In this document: piece by piece, positions 36,216 through 45,009 of the stretch
Numbering within the stretch: the stretch's first letter is position 1
Layout of the letters: each line of letters begins with the position of its first letter
Assembly: GCF_947488135.1 (NCBI RefSeq)
Contig: NZ_CANKYW010000008.1
Location: forward strand, 1 to 64,000
DNA length: 64,000 nucleotides
Source: an uncultured Marivita sp.
GTDB lineage: Bacteria; Pseudomonadota; Alphaproteobacteria; Rhodobacterales; Rhodobacteraceae
Direction: 5' to 3'
The notes under the pieces: generated by a model
Told to the model about the DNA's origin: nothing
Databases searched by the model: none
Seen by the model: the letters and a program-made list of their open reading frames with translations, nothing else
Made by a program: the position numbers and the translations under genes

Positions 36216-37733
36216 CTACCCCGCCGCAACAGCCCCGGCGTAGTGATCCCGCAAGACGTTTTTTTGCACCTTGCCCATCGTGTTGCGCGGCAGGGCGTCG
36301 ATGATTTCGTAACGGCGCGGGTGCTTGAACCGCGCCAGCTTATCCGCGACCTCGTTTTCCAGCGCCTCAACGGTCGGTGCATGCCCCGGCACCATCACCA
36401 CGGCGGCGATGATGGCTTCGCCGAAATCGGCATCCGGGACGCCGAACACAGCCGATTCCTCGACCCCGTCGATGTCGTTCAGAACGTCCTCCACCTCTTT
36501 CGGGTAGACGTTGTAACCTCCGGTGATGATCAGGTCTTTGGACCGACCGACAATCGACAAATAGCCGTCCTCGCTGAACTGACCCAGATCGCCGGTAATG
36601 AAGAACCCGTTTTCGCGCAGCTCGGCGGCAGTCTTGTCGGGCATTTGCCAGTAACCCTTGAAGACGTTCGGCCCCCGCACCTCGATCATGCCGACCTCGC
36701 CCTGCGGAAGCGGCTGGCCCGTTTCGGGATCGGTCACGATCACCTCGACCCCCGGCAACGGCTTTCCAACCGTGCCCGCCCGGCGGTCGCCATCATAAGG
36801 GTTGGAGGTGTTCATGTTGGTTTCGGTCATGCCGTAGCGTTCGAGGATGCGATGCCCGGTGCGCTGGGTGAAGGCGATATGCGTCTCGGCCAGCAGCGGC
36901 GCACTGCCCGACACGAACAGGCGCATGTTCGACGTCATTTCTCTGGTCAGCCGGTGATCGGCCAGCAGACGGGTGTAGAAGGTCGGAACGCCCATGAGCA
37001 TCGTCGCCTCGGGGACCGCCGCGAGGATCGCATCGGTGCTGAAACCGGGCATGAAATGCACGCAGGCCCCCGCATAAAGCGAAGTATTGAGCGCCACGAA
37101 AAGCCCATGCGTGTGAAAGATCGGCAGCGCGTGGATCAAGGTGTCGGCATCGGTGATGCGCCACAGCTCTGTCAGCGCCTTGGTGTTGGACAGCAGGTTG
37201 TCATGGGTCAGCATCGCGCCCTTCGACCGCCCCGTTGTCCCCGAGGTGTAGAGCAGCGCCGCCAAATCATCCGGCCCGCGCGGCACGGTGTCGAACGTGG
37301 TGGGCTTGTCCGGCACCGAGGCCATCAACGTCCCCTGCCCCGCCGCATCGAGCGTCAGGAGAATGGCCCCGGCCCTGTCGGCGATCCCGGTCAGCGTCTC
37401 CACCGAGGCCGGATCGCAGACCACGATCCGCGGCGTCGCGTCCTCCACGAAATAGGCCACCTCGTCCCGCTTGTAGGCGGTGTTGAGCGGTAGAAACACG
37501 CCCCCCGCCTGAAGCGTCGCGGCATAGAGTGCGACCATCTCAACGCATTTCGGCGCTTGCACCACCACGCGATCACCGGGTGTGAGGCCTGCGTCCCGCA
37601 ACACATGCGCGATCTGGGCGACAAGACCCACAAAGGCGGCATAGCTGATCGCGGGGGCATCATCCCGCTTCAGGAAACAGGCGTCATTGTCCGCGTGACG
37701 GGCGATAAGATGATCGTAGACGTGGTTCGCCAT
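36216..37733 (-). CDS. Malonyl-CoA synthetase (AMP-forming, MatB-like)
   Basis: Acyl-adenylate enzyme of 505 aa. The P-loop motif LLYTSGTTGRSKGAMLTH is near residue 160, the adenylate motif YGMTETNM near residue 300, and the C-terminal hinge GRSKDLIITGGYNVYPKE is followed by the catalytic-Lys tail NTMGKVQKNVLRD. Its resemblance to MatB, and the 1-bp overlap with a malonyl-CoA decarboxylase gene, point to malonate + CoA + ATP giving malonyl-CoA. Methylmalonate is a possible alternative substrate. Confidence 0.85.
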   Translation of the reverse strand: MANHVYDHLIARHADNDACFLKRDDAPAISYAAFVGLVAQIAHVLRDAGLTPGDRVVVQAPKCVEMVALYAATLQAGGVFLPLNTAYKRDEVAYFVEDATPRIVVCDPASVETLTGIADRAGAILLTLDAAGQGTLMASVPDKPTTFDTVPRGPDDLAALLYTSGTTGRSKGAMLTHDNLLSNTKALTELWRITDADTLIHALPIFHTHGLFVALNTSLYAGACVHFMPGFSTDAILAAVPEATMLMGVPTFYTRLLADHRLTREMTSNMRLFVSGSAPLLAETHIAFTQRTGHRILERYGMTETNMNTSNPYDGDRRAGTVGKPLPGVEVIVTDPETGQPLPQGEVGMIEVRGPNVFKGYWQMPDKTAAELRENGFFITGDLGQFSEDGYLSIVGRSKDLIITGGYNVYPKEVEDVLNDIDGVEESAVFGVPDADFGEAIIAAVVMVPGHAPTVEALENEVADKLARFKHPRRYEIIDALPRNTMGKVQKNVLRDHYAGAVAAG

Positions 37734-39010
37734 CAGGCCTGGATCCTTCGTTTCTTCTGGGCCGCCGCCGTCTCGCCCTTGAAGCCCGGGCTTTTCGAGA
37801 TGGCACGCTCCTGAACGAACCGCTCGTGGTTCTGCTCGATCAGGTTCAGATCGTATTCGTAATTCACCATCGCACCGGCCGATTGCCGAAGGCCGTTTTC
37901 CGACATATCGGCGGCACCGTGCACAGCGTAGATCTGCGCGCCATTGCCAAGGTGAAAGCGCGCTACCGGGTCACGCGGTGCGCCGTCCGGGGTTTTTGCC
38001 GACAGCAGATACCGCACTGCTGCCGTGCGGATCTCGTCGGGCGTGGCGGCGCCCTCGCGGATCGCGGCGTAATCCGGGGCGTCCTGTTCCTTGATCCACG
38101 CCATCAGGCCCGGAATCGGCGACAGCGTGACGTAGGTCTCCAGGCCCGGCAGTTCCTGCCGCAACTCGGCCACCACCTGTTTGATCAGAAGGTTGCCGAA
38201 GGATATCCCCTTGAGCCCCGCCTGGCAGTTCGAGATGGAATAGAAGACGGCGACCTTGGTGTCATGCGCCCGGCGCGTTTCACGGTCCTCGGTCAGCACG
38301 CTCTGGATCGACTCCGGCACCGATTGGGTGAGCGCCACTTCCACGAAGATCAGCGGCTCGTCCGGCATGGCCGGATGGAAGAACGCAAAGCAGCGCCGGT
38401 CGTCCGGGTAAAGGCGGCGGCGCAGGTCTTCCCAATCGCGGATGGCGTGGACCGCTTCGTATTTGACGATCTTCTCGAGGATACTGGCCGGGGTTTCCCA
38501 ACTGATCTGCCGCAGGACAAGGAACCCCCTGTTGAACCAGCTGCGCAGAAGGTGCTGGAAATCCATATCGGTGCGGGCCAGATCGGGTTCGTCCTTCACC
38601 GCTTTCAAGAGGTCGGTCCGCATGTTCACGAGAGCCAGCGTCGCGCCGGGCGCCTGGTTCAACCGGCGCAACAGCTCCTGCCGCCGGGGTTCGGCTTGGG
38701 TGGCGATGGTTCTGTAATCCCGCGCGTCACCGCTTGTCTTGTAGGCGGTGATCGCCGCGTCCAGCGCATCGAGGTCGATCTCGAGCCCGTCGTTGAGGAA
38801 CCGGAAGAACGCCAGCCGGTCCGCATCGGACATCCGCGTATAGCGATGGACGATGGCCTGCGCCAGAGTGATCCCGGACACCTCGCCCTCGGCGTCCAGA
38901 AGCGACGTGCACATCTCTTCGATCGACCGGTCATCGCTCACCCGGGACGTGGCCCGCCGCCGCTCGAACAGCGTGTTGAGCATGTCACCAAGGAAACTGC
39001 GTTCGGACAT
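37733..39010 (-). CDS. Malonyl-CoA decarboxylase (MatA/MCD family)
   Basis: Malonyl-CoA decarboxylase family protein of 425 aa. The helical N-terminal domain (residues ~30-140) is followed by the GNAT-like catalytic domain. MCD-typical stretches are LLRSWFNRGFLVLRQISWET, YPDDRRCFAFFHPAMPDEPL and VFYSISNCQAGLKGISFGN, the last containing the region of the catalytic Ser. It converts malonyl-CoA to acetyl-CoA and CO2. It is coupled to matB downstream and preceded 4 bp upstream by a YciI-like gene. Confidence 0.9.
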   Translation of the reverse strand: MSERSFLGDMLNTLFERRRATSRVSDDRSIEEMCTSLLDAEGEVSGITLAQAIVHRYTRMSDADRLAFFRFLNDGLEIDLDALDAAITAYKTSGDARDYRTIATQAEPRRQELLRRLNQAPGATLALVNMRTDLLKAVKDEPDLARTDMDFQHLLRSWFNRGFLVLRQISWETPASILEKIVKYEAVHAIRDWEDLRRRLYPDDRRCFAFFHPAMPDEPLIFVEVALTQSVPESIQSVLTEDRETRRAHDTKVAVFYSISNCQAGLKGISFGNLLIKQVVAELRQELPGLETYVTLSPIPGLMAWIKEQDAPDYAAIREGAATPDEIRTAAVRYLLSAKTPDGAPRDPVARFHLGNGAQIYAVHGAADMSENGLRQSAGAMVNYEYDLNLIEQNHERFVQERAISKSPGFKGETAAAQKKRRIQA

Positions 39011-39014
39011 GATG

Positions 39015-39401
39015 TCAGTCGAACCTCACATTTTGCGCCGAAAGCGCCACGGAAAAGGTCAGCGACCCTTCGTTGATCAGCCAGCGGCGCAGCACGAAAC
39101 TGCGCGCTCCGTTGGCGTGCATCGGATCGGCTTCGGCCAAGGCGCGGGCGTCGTCGATCGAAGCCGCACGGTAGATAATGAGACCGATGCCCTTCATCAA
39201 CTCCCCCGTCTCGTCCGAAACCGGCCCGGCAAGGAACAAAGCCCCCCGCGCTTCAAGCTCGGCCTGATAGGCCAGATGCGCGGGCAGCGTTTCCTTGACC
39301 TTGGCCGGATCACCGCCAGGCGTCGAAAGAACCATGTAAAGCTCGTGGGCCAACGCCCCCCGCGCGCGGGCCTCGGCGGCGTATTCAGTCCAGCTGGGCA
39401 T
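39015..39401 (-). CDS. YciI-like protein
   Basis: Small ferredoxin-fold protein of 128 aa. The YciI core is DKAPAHLAYQ-like (here LPAHLAYQAELEARGALFLAGP), followed by GIGLIIYRAASIDDARALAEADPMH with conserved Asp-Pro-His region. YciI relatives resemble muconolactone isomerase, and some act as isomerases or dehydratases on lactones. It is first in the minus operon YciI-matA-matB and divergent from the FAH/dioxygenase operon. Its presence hints at a ring-cleavage lactone or enol intermediate, but catalysis is not demonstrated. Confidence 0.75.
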   Translation of the reverse strand: MPSWTEYAAEARARGALAHELYMVLSTPGGDPAKVKETLPAHLAYQAELEARGALFLAGPVSDETGELMKGIGLIIYRAASIDDARALAEADPMHANGARSFVLRRWLINEGSLTFSVALSAQNVRFD

Positions 39402-39422
39402 GTGGTTCTCCGGTGATTTTCA

Positions 39423-39443
39423 AAAATATCGATTTTATTTGAC
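39423..39443. promoter_or_regulatory. Regulatory element shared with the GntR promoter (site 1)
   Basis: An AT-rich 21-bp stretch beginning AAAATATCGATT and ending TTGAC lies in the 92-bp divergent region between the YciI-matAB operon and the FAH operon. By direct comparison it matches 19 of 21 positions with the reverse complement of 45831-45851, upstream of the GntR gene. It is probably an operator, possibly including a -35-like TTGAC. Confidence 0.6.
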
Positions 39444-39480
39444 TTGATGCTTGTTTATCGTCAAAAATTGAGTCGATCAA
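39438..39480. promoter_or_regulatory. Inverted repeats in the divergent promoter region
   Basis: Two inverted repeats follow the shared element: TTTGAC-N16-GTCAAA (39438-39465) and TTGA-gtcga-TCAA (39468-39480). They end just before the AAGGAG ribosome site of the FAH gene. They are plausible regulator or RNA-polymerase contact sites for the two divergent operons. Confidence 0.4.
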
Positions 39481-39493
39481 CAAGGAGTTTGAT

Positions 39494-40378
39494 ATGCGTT
39501 TTCTCGTTGGCACCGTCGGTGACGTGCAGAGTGTCTTCGCCATTGAGGGCGATCGGGCCACCAATCTCACCTCCGCCGTGGCCGGGATCGGGTGTGATCT
39601 GTCCGCGCTCGCTGCATCTCCTGACCTTGTGGCGCAGGCGAAAGCCGCGCTAGGCGCGGGCGACACCCTGTCCGTAGCCGACATCACGCCGGCGCTGCCG
39701 ATCACGACTCCGGGCAAGTTCATCTGCCTTGGCCTGAACTATGTCGAGCATATCAAGGAAGGCGGATACGACATCCCCGATTATCCCGCGCTTTTCATGC
39801 GCGGCCACAATTCGCTGATGCCCGCCGGGGCACCGATGGTGCGTCCGTCCTGTTCCGAAAAGCTCGATTACGAGGCCGAGCTTTTGCTGATCATCGGCAA
39901 GGGCGGACGTCACATCCCCGAAGACAGGGCGCTCGATCACGTTTTCGGCTATACCGTGTTCAATGATGGCTCTGTCCGCGACTACCAGCGAAAGACGCAC
40001 CAGTGGACGCCCGGCAAGAACTTCGATGACACCGGCGCCGTGGGACCGATCGTCGTTACACCGGAAGAACTGCCCGAGGGCGCCAGCGGGCTGAAGATCG
40101 AAAGCCGCGTCGGCAACGAGATCCTGCAATCGTCCAATACGTCGAACATGATCTGGGGCGCGGCGCGCTCCATCGCGATTATCTCGGAATACACGACGTT
40201 GCATCCGGGCGATCACATCGCGCTCGGTACGCCCCCGGGTGTCGGCCACGCCAAGAAGCCTGACCCGCGCTGGCTGCGCCCCGGCGAGACCATCGAGATC
40301 GAGATCGAAGGCATCGGCATTTGCGCCAGCCCGGTAATCGACGAAGACACCGTGGCCAGCAGAACGGCGGCCGAATGA
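39494..40378 (+). CDS. Fumarylacetoacetate hydrolase family protein (acylpyruvate hydrolase-like)
   Basis: FAH-family enzyme of 294 aa with an N-terminal accessory domain (residues 1-65) and the catalytic domain starting ICLGLNYVEHIKEGG. Metal-binding residues are in SCSEKLDYEAELLLIIG, and YTVFNDGSVRDYQ and LGTPPGVGHAKKP are typical. The family breaks C-C bonds of beta-diketo acids or hydrates/decarboxylates related compounds. AAGGAG precedes the ATG. It heads the operon FAH-reductase-TRAP-dioxygenase, divergent from malonate genes, so it may release a malonyl unit (inference). The stop overlaps the next gene. Confidence 0.87.
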   Translation: MRFLVGTVGDVQSVFAIEGDRATNLTSAVAGIGCDLSALAASPDLVAQAKAALGAGDTLSVADITPALPITTPGKFICLGLNYVEHIKEGGYDIPDYPALFMRGHNSLMPAGAPMVRPSCSEKLDYEAELLLIIGKGGRHIPEDRALDHVFGYTVFNDGSVRDYQRKTHQWTPGKNFDDTGAVGPIVVTPEELPEGASGLKIESRVGNEILQSSNTSNMIWGAARSIAIISEYTTLHPGDHIALGTPPGVGHAKKPDPRWLRPGETIEIEIEGIGICASPVIDEDTVASRTAAE

Positions 40379-41040
40379 TGGCGGACGGACAGGACAATAT
40401 GACTGACCTGCGCCGGCGCGCCCAACAGGCGGTGCGCGATCTGCGCGCGCGCAAGCCGCAACTGGATGACGCCTCCATCGACGTGATTCTGCGCGACGCC
40501 CGTTCGCACTACGCCTGGACCGACAAACCGGTCAGCGACGAGATGCTGCACACCCTTTTCGAGATCACGATTCAGGGGCCGACCAGCATGAACACCTGCC
40601 CCGCCCGCTTCGTCTTCGTGCGCAGCGACGCGGCCAAGGATCGTTTGGCGAAATCGCTCAAGGCCAAGAACATCGACAAGATGCGCGCGGCCCCCGTGAC
40701 CGCGATCATCGCATGGGATCCGCTTTATTGGCAGCGGCTGGATTTCCTCTTCCCGCACGAGGACCGCAAACCGCTGTTCGAAGGCAAGAAAGAGTATGCC
40801 CACGACACCGCGTTCCGCAATTCCACGCTGCAAGGCGCGTATTTCATGATCGCCGCCCGCGCGATGGGGCTCGATGTGGGGGCGATGTCGGGGTTCTCCA
40901 ACAAGATCGTGGACGAGGAGTTCTTTGCGGACAACGGATGGAAATCGAATTTTCTGTGTAACATCGGCTACGCGGACGAAACCGCGTTGTTCCAGAAACT
41001 TCCGCGTTTCGAATTCGATGACGTGTGCAAGGTGATCTGA
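40375..41040 (+). CDS. Nitroreductase-family protein resembling RutE (malonic semialdehyde reductase)
   Basis: FMN-dependent nitroreductase-fold protein of 221 aa. Its core parallels RutE: ARSHYAWTDKPVSDEMLHTL, the GPTSMNTCPARFVFV motif, VTAIIAWD, DTAFRNSTLQGAYFMIAARA, GLDVGAMSGF and the terminal LPRFEFDDVC. RutE in uracil catabolism reduces malonic semialdehyde to 3-hydroxypropionate; no other rut genes are here. The start at 40375 overlaps the FAH stop (ATGA), with alternatives at 40378 and 40399. Neighbouring malonate genes make a C3 semialdehyde substrate plausible; an aromatic nitro or quinone substrate cannot be excluded. Confidence 0.8.
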   Translation: MMADGQDNMTDLRRRAQQAVRDLRARKPQLDDASIDVILRDARSHYAWTDKPVSDEMLHTLFEITIQGPTSMNTCPARFVFVRSDAAKDRLAKSLKAKNIDKMRAAPVTAIIAWDPLYWQRLDFLFPHEDRKPLFEGKKEYAHDTAFRNSTLQGAYFMIAARAMGLDVGAMSGFSNKIVDEEFFADNGWKSNFLCNIGYADETALFQKLPRFEFDDVCKVI

Positions 41041-41151
41041 AGCAAGACAACGCCGGGGAGGGCGGTACGACCACGCTCATCCGAAACGGGATGATGCCTG
41101 ACTGAACAAATACGATCCGGGCGAAAAGCCCAACTTTCTGGGAGGAAATAC

Positions 41152-42225
41152 ATGAAACATACGACGAAACGCAGCCTGATGGGCGCGGCACTGGCGACCG
41201 TGATGGCGCTGCCCGCCGTGGCACAGGAAAAAATCTCGGCGGTCGTGATCGACGGCTATCCGGCCCGCGCGCTCTGGGTTGAGGAGTTCACCAACTTCTT
41301 CATCCCCGAAGTCAATCGCCGCCTGTCCGAGACCGGCAATTACGAGATCGAATGGCAGGAAAACTACGGCGGTTCCATCGTGAAGCCGCGCGGCGTGCTG
41401 GAAGGCATCCAGCTCGGTCTCGGCGATATCGGCATCGTCACCACGATCTTCCATTCGTCCAAGCTGCCCAGCCAGGGGATCGCCGGATCGACACCGTTCG
41501 TGTCCTCCGATGCGCGCGCCGTGGCCAAGGCCGTTGACGAAATCGCCCGCGAATTTCCGGCCATGAACAACGAGTTCAACGCGCAGAACCAGGTCTATCT
41601 GGCCACCGGCGTCGTGCTCGACACCTATCAGGTGTTCTGTTCGTCCGAAGTGTCCTCGGTCGCGGACCTCGAAGGCAAGAAGATCGCCGGTGCGGGCGTG
41701 AACCTGCGCTACCTCGAAGGCATCGAAGGCGCCGCGGGCGTGCGCGGGGGTCTCACCGATTTTTACAACATGGTGCAGACCGGCCTCGTGGATTGCGCGA
41801 TGCTGTGGCCCGAAGCGGCCTCGACATTCAAGATCGCCGAAGTGGCGCCCTACATGCTCGAAGCCGATCTGGGCGCGGTGAACACCAAGACCGTGACCGT
41901 GAACGCCGATTACTGGGAGAACCTCCCGGATGAGGTCAAAGAGGTGCTGCAAGCCGTCGCCATCGACTACCGCGACCACGTGGCCGGCATCGCCATGGAT
42001 CTCGCCCAAACGTCGCGCAACACCTATGTCGAGCAAGGCGGCACGATTGTCGAACTCTCGGACGAAGACCGCGCGGCCTGGGCCAACGGTATGCCGAACA
42101 TCGCGCAGGAATGGGCCGAAACGCTGAACAACAGCGGTGAACCCGGCACCGAGATGCTGGCGGCCTATCTGGGCAAGCTGTCCGAAGCCGGCTTTGACGG
42201 CGTTCGTGACTGGACAGCCGAATAA
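41152..42225 (+). CDS. TRAP transporter substrate-binding protein (DctP family)
   Basis: Periplasmic binding protein of 357 aa with signal peptide (MGAALATVMALPAVAQEK) and GGGAGGAAA directly upstream of ATG 41152. It is a longer DctP type, with YGGSIVKPRGVLEGIQLGLGDIG and the specificity region SVADLEGKKIAGAGVNLRYLEG. It is part of the dioxygenase operon, so it probably captures an aromatic or hydroxylated acid that the cluster degrades. A 111-bp gap separates it from the RutE-like gene. Confidence 0.9.
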   Translation: MKHTTKRSLMGAALATVMALPAVAQEKISAVVIDGYPARALWVEEFTNFFIPEVNRRLSETGNYEIEWQENYGGSIVKPRGVLEGIQLGLGDIGIVTTIFHSSKLPSQGIAGSTPFVSSDARAVAKAVDEIAREFPAMNNEFNAQNQVYLATGVVLDTYQVFCSSEVSSVADLEGKKIAGAGVNLRYLEGIEGAAGVRGGLTDFYNMVQTGLVDCAMLWPEAASTFKIAEVAPYMLEADLGAVNTKTVTVNADYWENLPDEVKEVLQAVAIDYRDHVAGIAMDLAQTSRNTYVEQGGTIVELSDEDRAAWANGMPNIAQEWAETLNNSGEPGTEMLAAYLGKLSEAGFDGVRDWTAE

Positions 42226-42257
42226 AGCCAAGCGGCGATCCGAAAGAGGTCACACCC

Positions 42258-42809
42258 ATGCTGAAGTCTGCCGTTGCTGGCGTATCTCGGGTCGCCAATA
42301 CCCTTGCCATCGCGTCCAACGCCCTGGGCACCCTCGTGGTGCTGGCGTTGGTCGTCATCCTGAACGTCGACGTGATCGCCCGCGGGGTGTTCTCGGCCCC
42401 GATCAAGGGCACGTATGAGATGGTGCAGTTTTCCGTCGTATTGATCGTGTTCCTGCAACTGGCCGACGTGGTCCGGGTGGACCGGCTGACCCGGTCCGAC
42501 GGTTTTCTGAACGTGGTACACAAAAGACGCCCCCGGATCGCCGCGAACATGCGGCGGATCATCAACGCGATCTCGGCCATCTTCATGGGTTTGATCGCCT
42601 ACATCACCTTCCCCGAGTTTCTGCACATGTGGGACACGCAGGATTACTTTGGCGTGCCGGGCCTGTTCACCCTGCCCTGGTGGCCGGTGAAGCTCGTCAT
42701 CACATTGGGCACGGCGCTGTCCTGCCTGATCTTCGTGCTCAAGGTGATCGCGGGCAAAGACCGCTCGGAGCTGGTGCGCACGCCCGAACATGACGAGTCC
42801 TCGCAATGA
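42258..42809 (+). CDS. TRAP transporter small membrane subunit (DctQ family)
   Basis: DctQ-type protein of 183 aa with four hydrophobic helices, including VVLALVVILNVDVIARGVFS and YEMVQFSVVLIVFLQLADVV. It is slightly longer than the subunit at 2117, with a loop before the third helix (NVVHKRRPRIAANMRRIIN). It overlaps dctM by 4 bp and is co-transcribed with the binding protein. Confidence 0.9.
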   Translation: MLKSAVAGVSRVANTLAIASNALGTLVVLALVVILNVDVIARGVFSAPIKGTYEMVQFSVVLIVFLQLADVVRVDRLTRSDGFLNVVHKRRPRIAANMRRIINAISAIFMGLIAYITFPEFLHMWDTQDYFGVPGLFTLPWWPVKLVITLGTALSCLIFVLKVIAGKDRSELVRTPEHDESSQ

Positions 42810-44110
42810 CCCCTATCGAGATCGGCCTCATCTCGGTCGTCGCCATCGTCTTCCTGATCTATTCGGGCGTCTACATCCCCGTCGCGCTTGGCATGGTGTC
42901 TTTCGTGTCGATCTGGCTGATGCGGGACAACTTCACGCTGGCGCTGAACCTGCTCAAAGTGGCGGTCGGCGACAGCGCGATGGAGTACAGCTTCGCCACC
43001 ATCCCGCTATTCACCTTCATGGGACTGATCGTCTCCAAAGCCGGGCTGGGTCGCGATATCTACGAGGTCATGACCATGCGCTTCCGCAAGGTCAAAGGCG
43101 GGATCGGCATGGCGACCGTGGGCGCAAACGCGGTGTTCGCGGCCGTGACCGGATCATCCATCGCGTCGGCCTCGGTCTTTACCAAGGTGTCGGTGCCGCA
43201 GATGATGGCGCAGGACTACAACCCGCGCTTCGCGGTCGGGGTCGTGGCCGGATCGTCGGTGCTGGGCATGATCATTCCGCCGTCGGCGATGCTCATCATC
43301 TATTCCTTCGTGGCCGAACAATCGGTCGGCGACATGTTCCTGGCCGGTGTCATCCCGGGCATCCTGCTGGCCATCGCCTATGTCGCCGCGATCTGGTTCA
43401 TGGGCCGCTTCACGCCGGGCTTCGTCGGCGGACGGGTGGTCGAAGACACCGAGTGGATGACAGGCCGCGAGATTGCGTCCAAGACGTTGCCGACCCTGTT
43501 CCTGATCACCGTGGTTCTGGGCGGCATCTACACAGGCTGGCTCACCGCGGTCGAGGCTGGCGCCGCCGGGGCGCTTGTTGCGCTGATCATCGCGTTCTTC
43601 CGCAAGTCCATGACGCCCAAGGCGTTCTGGCACGCGCTGCTCGAAACCGGTCACATCACCGCAGCGATCCTCTTCCTGATCACCGCCGCGTCGATCTACA
43701 GCCGGATGCTGGGACTTGCCGGGTTGCCGAACCAGCTCGAAGACCTGCTTGCGGGCAGTTCGGCATCATTCTGGACGGTCATGCTGCTTTACGTGCTGCT
43801 GATGCTCTTTCTCGGCACGCTTCTAGATACCGCGTCGATCATCCTGATTGTTGTTCCGCTGTTCCTGCCGCTGGCCGAGGCGCTGGATATGTCGCTGATC
43901 TGGTTCGGGATCATCACCGTGGTCGGCGCGGAAATCGGACTGCTGACGCCCCCGCTGGGCATATCGTGTTTCGTCATCAAATCGACCATCGACGATGACC
44001 GCATCTCACTCAAGGACGTGTTCATGGGCGCCCTGCCCTTCGCCTTCGTGATGCTGATCGTCCTCTTCATCCTGATCGAATTTCCGATCCTCAGCCTTGC
44101 CCTCATCTAA
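42806..44110 (+). CDS. TRAP transporter large permease subunit (DctM family)
   Basis: DctM permease of 434 aa with about 12 membrane segments. Conserved pieces are IPLFTFMGLIVSKAGLGRDIY, AAVTGSSIASASVFTKVSVP, SSVLGMIIPPSAMLIIYSF and the C-terminal GLLTPPLGISCFVIKS. It forms the ion-coupled channel with the DctQ at 42258. The intradiol dioxygenase gene follows after 11 bp, directly linking uptake to ring cleavage. Confidence 0.94.
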   Translation: MTPIEIGLISVVAIVFLIYSGVYIPVALGMVSFVSIWLMRDNFTLALNLLKVAVGDSAMEYSFATIPLFTFMGLIVSKAGLGRDIYEVMTMRFRKVKGGIGMATVGANAVFAAVTGSSIASASVFTKVSVPQMMAQDYNPRFAVGVVAGSSVLGMIIPPSAMLIIYSFVAEQSVGDMFLAGVIPGILLAIAYVAAIWFMGRFTPGFVGGRVVEDTEWMTGREIASKTLPTLFLITVVLGGIYTGWLTAVEAGAAGALVALIIAFFRKSMTPKAFWHALLETGHITAAILFLITAASIYSRMLGLAGLPNQLEDLLAGSSASFWTVMLLYVLLMLFLGTLLDTASIILIVVPLFLPLAEALDMSLIWFGIITVVGAEIGLLTPPLGISCFVIKSTIDDDRISLKDVFMGALPFAFVMLIVLFILIEFPILSLALI

Positions 44111-44121
44111 GGAGTGATCTC

Positions 44122-44991
44122 ATGCGCGACGTCACCAAGGACAACATCACCGACGTCTTCATGGGCTATATGGGCCCCGACATGGACCCGCGCCTGCGCG
44201 AGGTTCTGAGCAGCCTCGTCCGCCACCTGCACGACTTTGCCCGCGAGGTGAACCTGACGCACGAGGAATGGAACAAAGGCATCGCGTTCCTCGAAGCCGC
44301 CGGTGAGATCTCGGACAAGGAGCGGCACGAATTCGTACTGCTTTCGGATGTGCTGGGCCTGTCGTCACTGGTCGATATGCTGCATTCCAACCCAGAGGGC
44401 ACGTCATCCTCGGTGCTGGGGCCGTTTCACATCACCGGCTCTCCGCCGCTGCCGCTGGGTGGCGATCTGCGCAAGGATTTCGACGACACGGTGCTGCTGG
44501 TCGAAGGCATGATCCGCGACACCGACGGCAAGCCCATCCCGGGTGCGACGCTCGACATCTGGCAGACCGCCCCGAACGGGCTTTATTCCAGCCAGGATCC
44601 CGATCAGGACACCTACTCCTTCCACGGCATCCAAACCGTCGGCGATGATGGCCGCTACCGGTTCACCTCGGTGCGCCCGGTGGAATACACCGTGCCCTCC
44701 GATGGTCCGGTTGGCGACATCCTGCGGGCCTGCGGCCGCCACCCGTGGCGTCCGTCACACCTGCATTTCATCGTGGAAGCCGACGGCTTCAAACCGTTGG
44801 TGACAGAAGTGTTCGCCGCCGATGATCCCTATCTCGATCAGGATACGGTCTTCGGCGTGCGCAAGGACCTTGTCATGTCCTATGAACACATGCCCGCAGG
44901 CAGTTTCCCGGATCAGGGGTTCGAGCTTTCCGGCAAGGTCGATGACCCCTACCTCAGGGTCGAATTCGACCTGACGCTCGTTAAGCAATAA
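44122..44991 (+). CDS. Intradiol ring-cleavage dioxygenase (hydroxyquinol/catechol 1,2-dioxygenase family)
   Basis: Non-heme Fe(III) dioxygenase of 289 aa. The N-terminal helical dimerisation domain (residues 1-95) precedes the beta-sandwich catalytic domain. Likely iron ligands are Tyr in NGLYSSQDP, Tyr in RPVEYTVPSDGPVG and two His in RPSHLHFIV. The YTVPSDGPVG context and length favour hydroxyquinol-type enzymes over simple catechol dioxygenases. No maleylacetate reductase lies nearby, which would be expected for classical hydroxyquinol degradation. It is last in its operon and converges on the GntR gene. Confidence 0.9.
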   Translation: MRDVTKDNITDVFMGYMGPDMDPRLREVLSSLVRHLHDFAREVNLTHEEWNKGIAFLEAAGEISDKERHEFVLLSDVLGLSSLVDMLHSNPEGTSSSVLGPFHITGSPPLPLGGDLRKDFDDTVLLVEGMIRDTDGKPIPGATLDIWQTAPNGLYSSQDPDQDTYSFHGIQTVGDDGRYRFTSVRPVEYTVPSDGPVGDILRACGRHPWRPSHLHFIVEADGFKPLVTEVFAADDPYLDQDTVFGVRKDLVMSYEHMPAGSFPDQGFELSGKVDDPYLRVEFDLTLVKQ

Positions 44992-45009
44992 TCGCCGTAA
45001 CCGCCCGGT

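Noticed and set aside
44992-45009. Terminator between the dioxygenase and GntR genes
   Set aside because: AACCG-cc-CGGTT near 45000 has arms too short and a loop too small, with no T-run.
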